Origin: JBKPCD01 sp046727175
GTDB lineage: Bacteria > Acidobacteriota > Vicinamibacteria > Vicinamibacterales > 2-12-FULL-66-21
Direction: 5' to 3'
Assembly: GCA_046727175.1 (NCBI GenBank)
Contig: JBKPCD010000280.1
Coordinates: 1-7,068 of the forward strand
Length of the DNA: 7,068 nucleotides
Shown piece after piece: positions 6,828 to 7,068 of the stretch. Within the stretch, counting starts at the first letter, position 1; each line of letters starts with the position of its first letter. Position numbers and translations under genes: made by a program. The notes beneath the pieces were generated by a model. It was not told the DNA's origin. It was given only the letters and a program-made list of their open reading frames with translations, and ran no database searches.

Positions 6828-7068
6828 GTCAATCCCGTCTACACCCCCGGGGACGCGGATGACTCCTCAGTTCGACGCCTTACACGGATTCGAGGATCCC
6901 GACGGGGCGGGATCACGAAACTACGAGACGCCGATCTGCGCGGATTCTCGCGGATCACGAACTCCAACGAGACGCGGACCTTCCCGGATAACGTGCATAC
7001 TGATCGGGCGGCATGGGAAAGCCGGTCGGCCGCGCGGAGCGCGGCAGGGCAGACGTGCAGAACAGGAT
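6828..7068. other. Non-coding stretch upstream of bshC
   Basis: There is no convincing gene here. On the minus strand it should contain the bshC promoter and leader, but I cannot identify convincing -35/-10 boxes. Visible structures are an 8-bp palindrome CCCCGGGG (6845-6852) just upstream of the bshC start, a small hairpin GATCCC/GGGATC (6895-6900 with 6909-6914, 8-base loop), several CGGATT-like words (6885, 6941, 6951, 6985) and the 42-bp near-duplication described separately. An ATG at 7013 opens a frame running off the right edge with 18 whole codons, too short and without a Shine-Dalgarno to call. Confidence 0.6.
6911..6995. repeat. Degenerate 42-bp tandem duplication upstream of bshC
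   Basis: Copy 1 (6911-6952) begins GATCACGAAACTACGAGACG and copy 2 (6953-6995) begins GATCACGAACTCCAACGAGACG. The following halves also align: CCGATCTGCGCGGATTCTCGCG against CGGACCTTCCCGGATAACGTG. The copies abut directly and differ by substitutions and small indels, so this looks like an old tandem duplication. The embedded CGGATT words resemble the degenerate CGGATT-rich intergenic repeats of some GC-rich bacteria. Its function is unknown; it lies about 85-170 bp upstream of the bshC start and could touch its control region. Confidence 0.5.

Noticed and set aside
7013..7068. Possible start of a plus-strand gene (MGKPVGRAERG...) running off the right edge
   Set aside because: Only 18 whole codons are visible, with no Shine-Dalgarno, no clear promoter and composition no different from the non-coding DNA around it.

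Overview
The window is GC-rich and bacterial. The gene mix suggests an acidobacterium, perhaps Vicinamibacteria-like: an Oar-type TonB-dependent receptor, a very large secreted PIG-L/LmbE-family deacetylase, and the bacillithiol enzyme BshC. This taxonomic call is inferred from gene families and style and is only moderately secure. I recognise no RNA genes, CRISPR arrays, transposase or phage genes.

Layout: (1) the C-terminal part of a TonB-dependent outer-membrane receptor, running in from the left edge to 727 (+). (2) A short intergenic region filled by an array of 7-bp repeats, two units in one orientation facing four in the other (741-804). (3) A secreted PIG-L-family metal-dependent deacetylase with a C-terminal glutamine-amidotransferase-like domain, best start 821, ending at 3568 (+). 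Its coding sequence carries an in-frame array of 11-bp units (1682-1782), seven forward and two inverted. (4) Nine bases later, a fumarase/aspartase-superfamily lyase of the argininosuccinate lyase type (3578-5032, +), probably co-transcribed with the deacetylase. (5) A 73-bp gap between convergent genes holding a second 7-bp array (5051-5100). (6) bshC, bacillithiol synthase, on the minus strand (5106-6827). (7) A terminal 241-bp stretch without a convincing gene, holding a degenerate 42-bp duplication upstream of bshC.

How the genes relate: the deacetylase and lyase look like a two-gene unit. bshC converges on them and is a separate transcription unit. BshC performs the last step of bacillithiol synthesis, and the preceding step is done by a PIG-L-family deacetylase (BshB). 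The deacetylase here is secreted and multidomain, so it is unlikely to be BshB itself.

The most distinctive signals are three short-unit arrays, one of them inside a gene, that share a forward-block/inverted-block design with different unit sequences. The other is the lyase, which keeps the superfamily catalytic motifs but appears to have lost the residues that argininosuccinate lyases use to hold their substrate.
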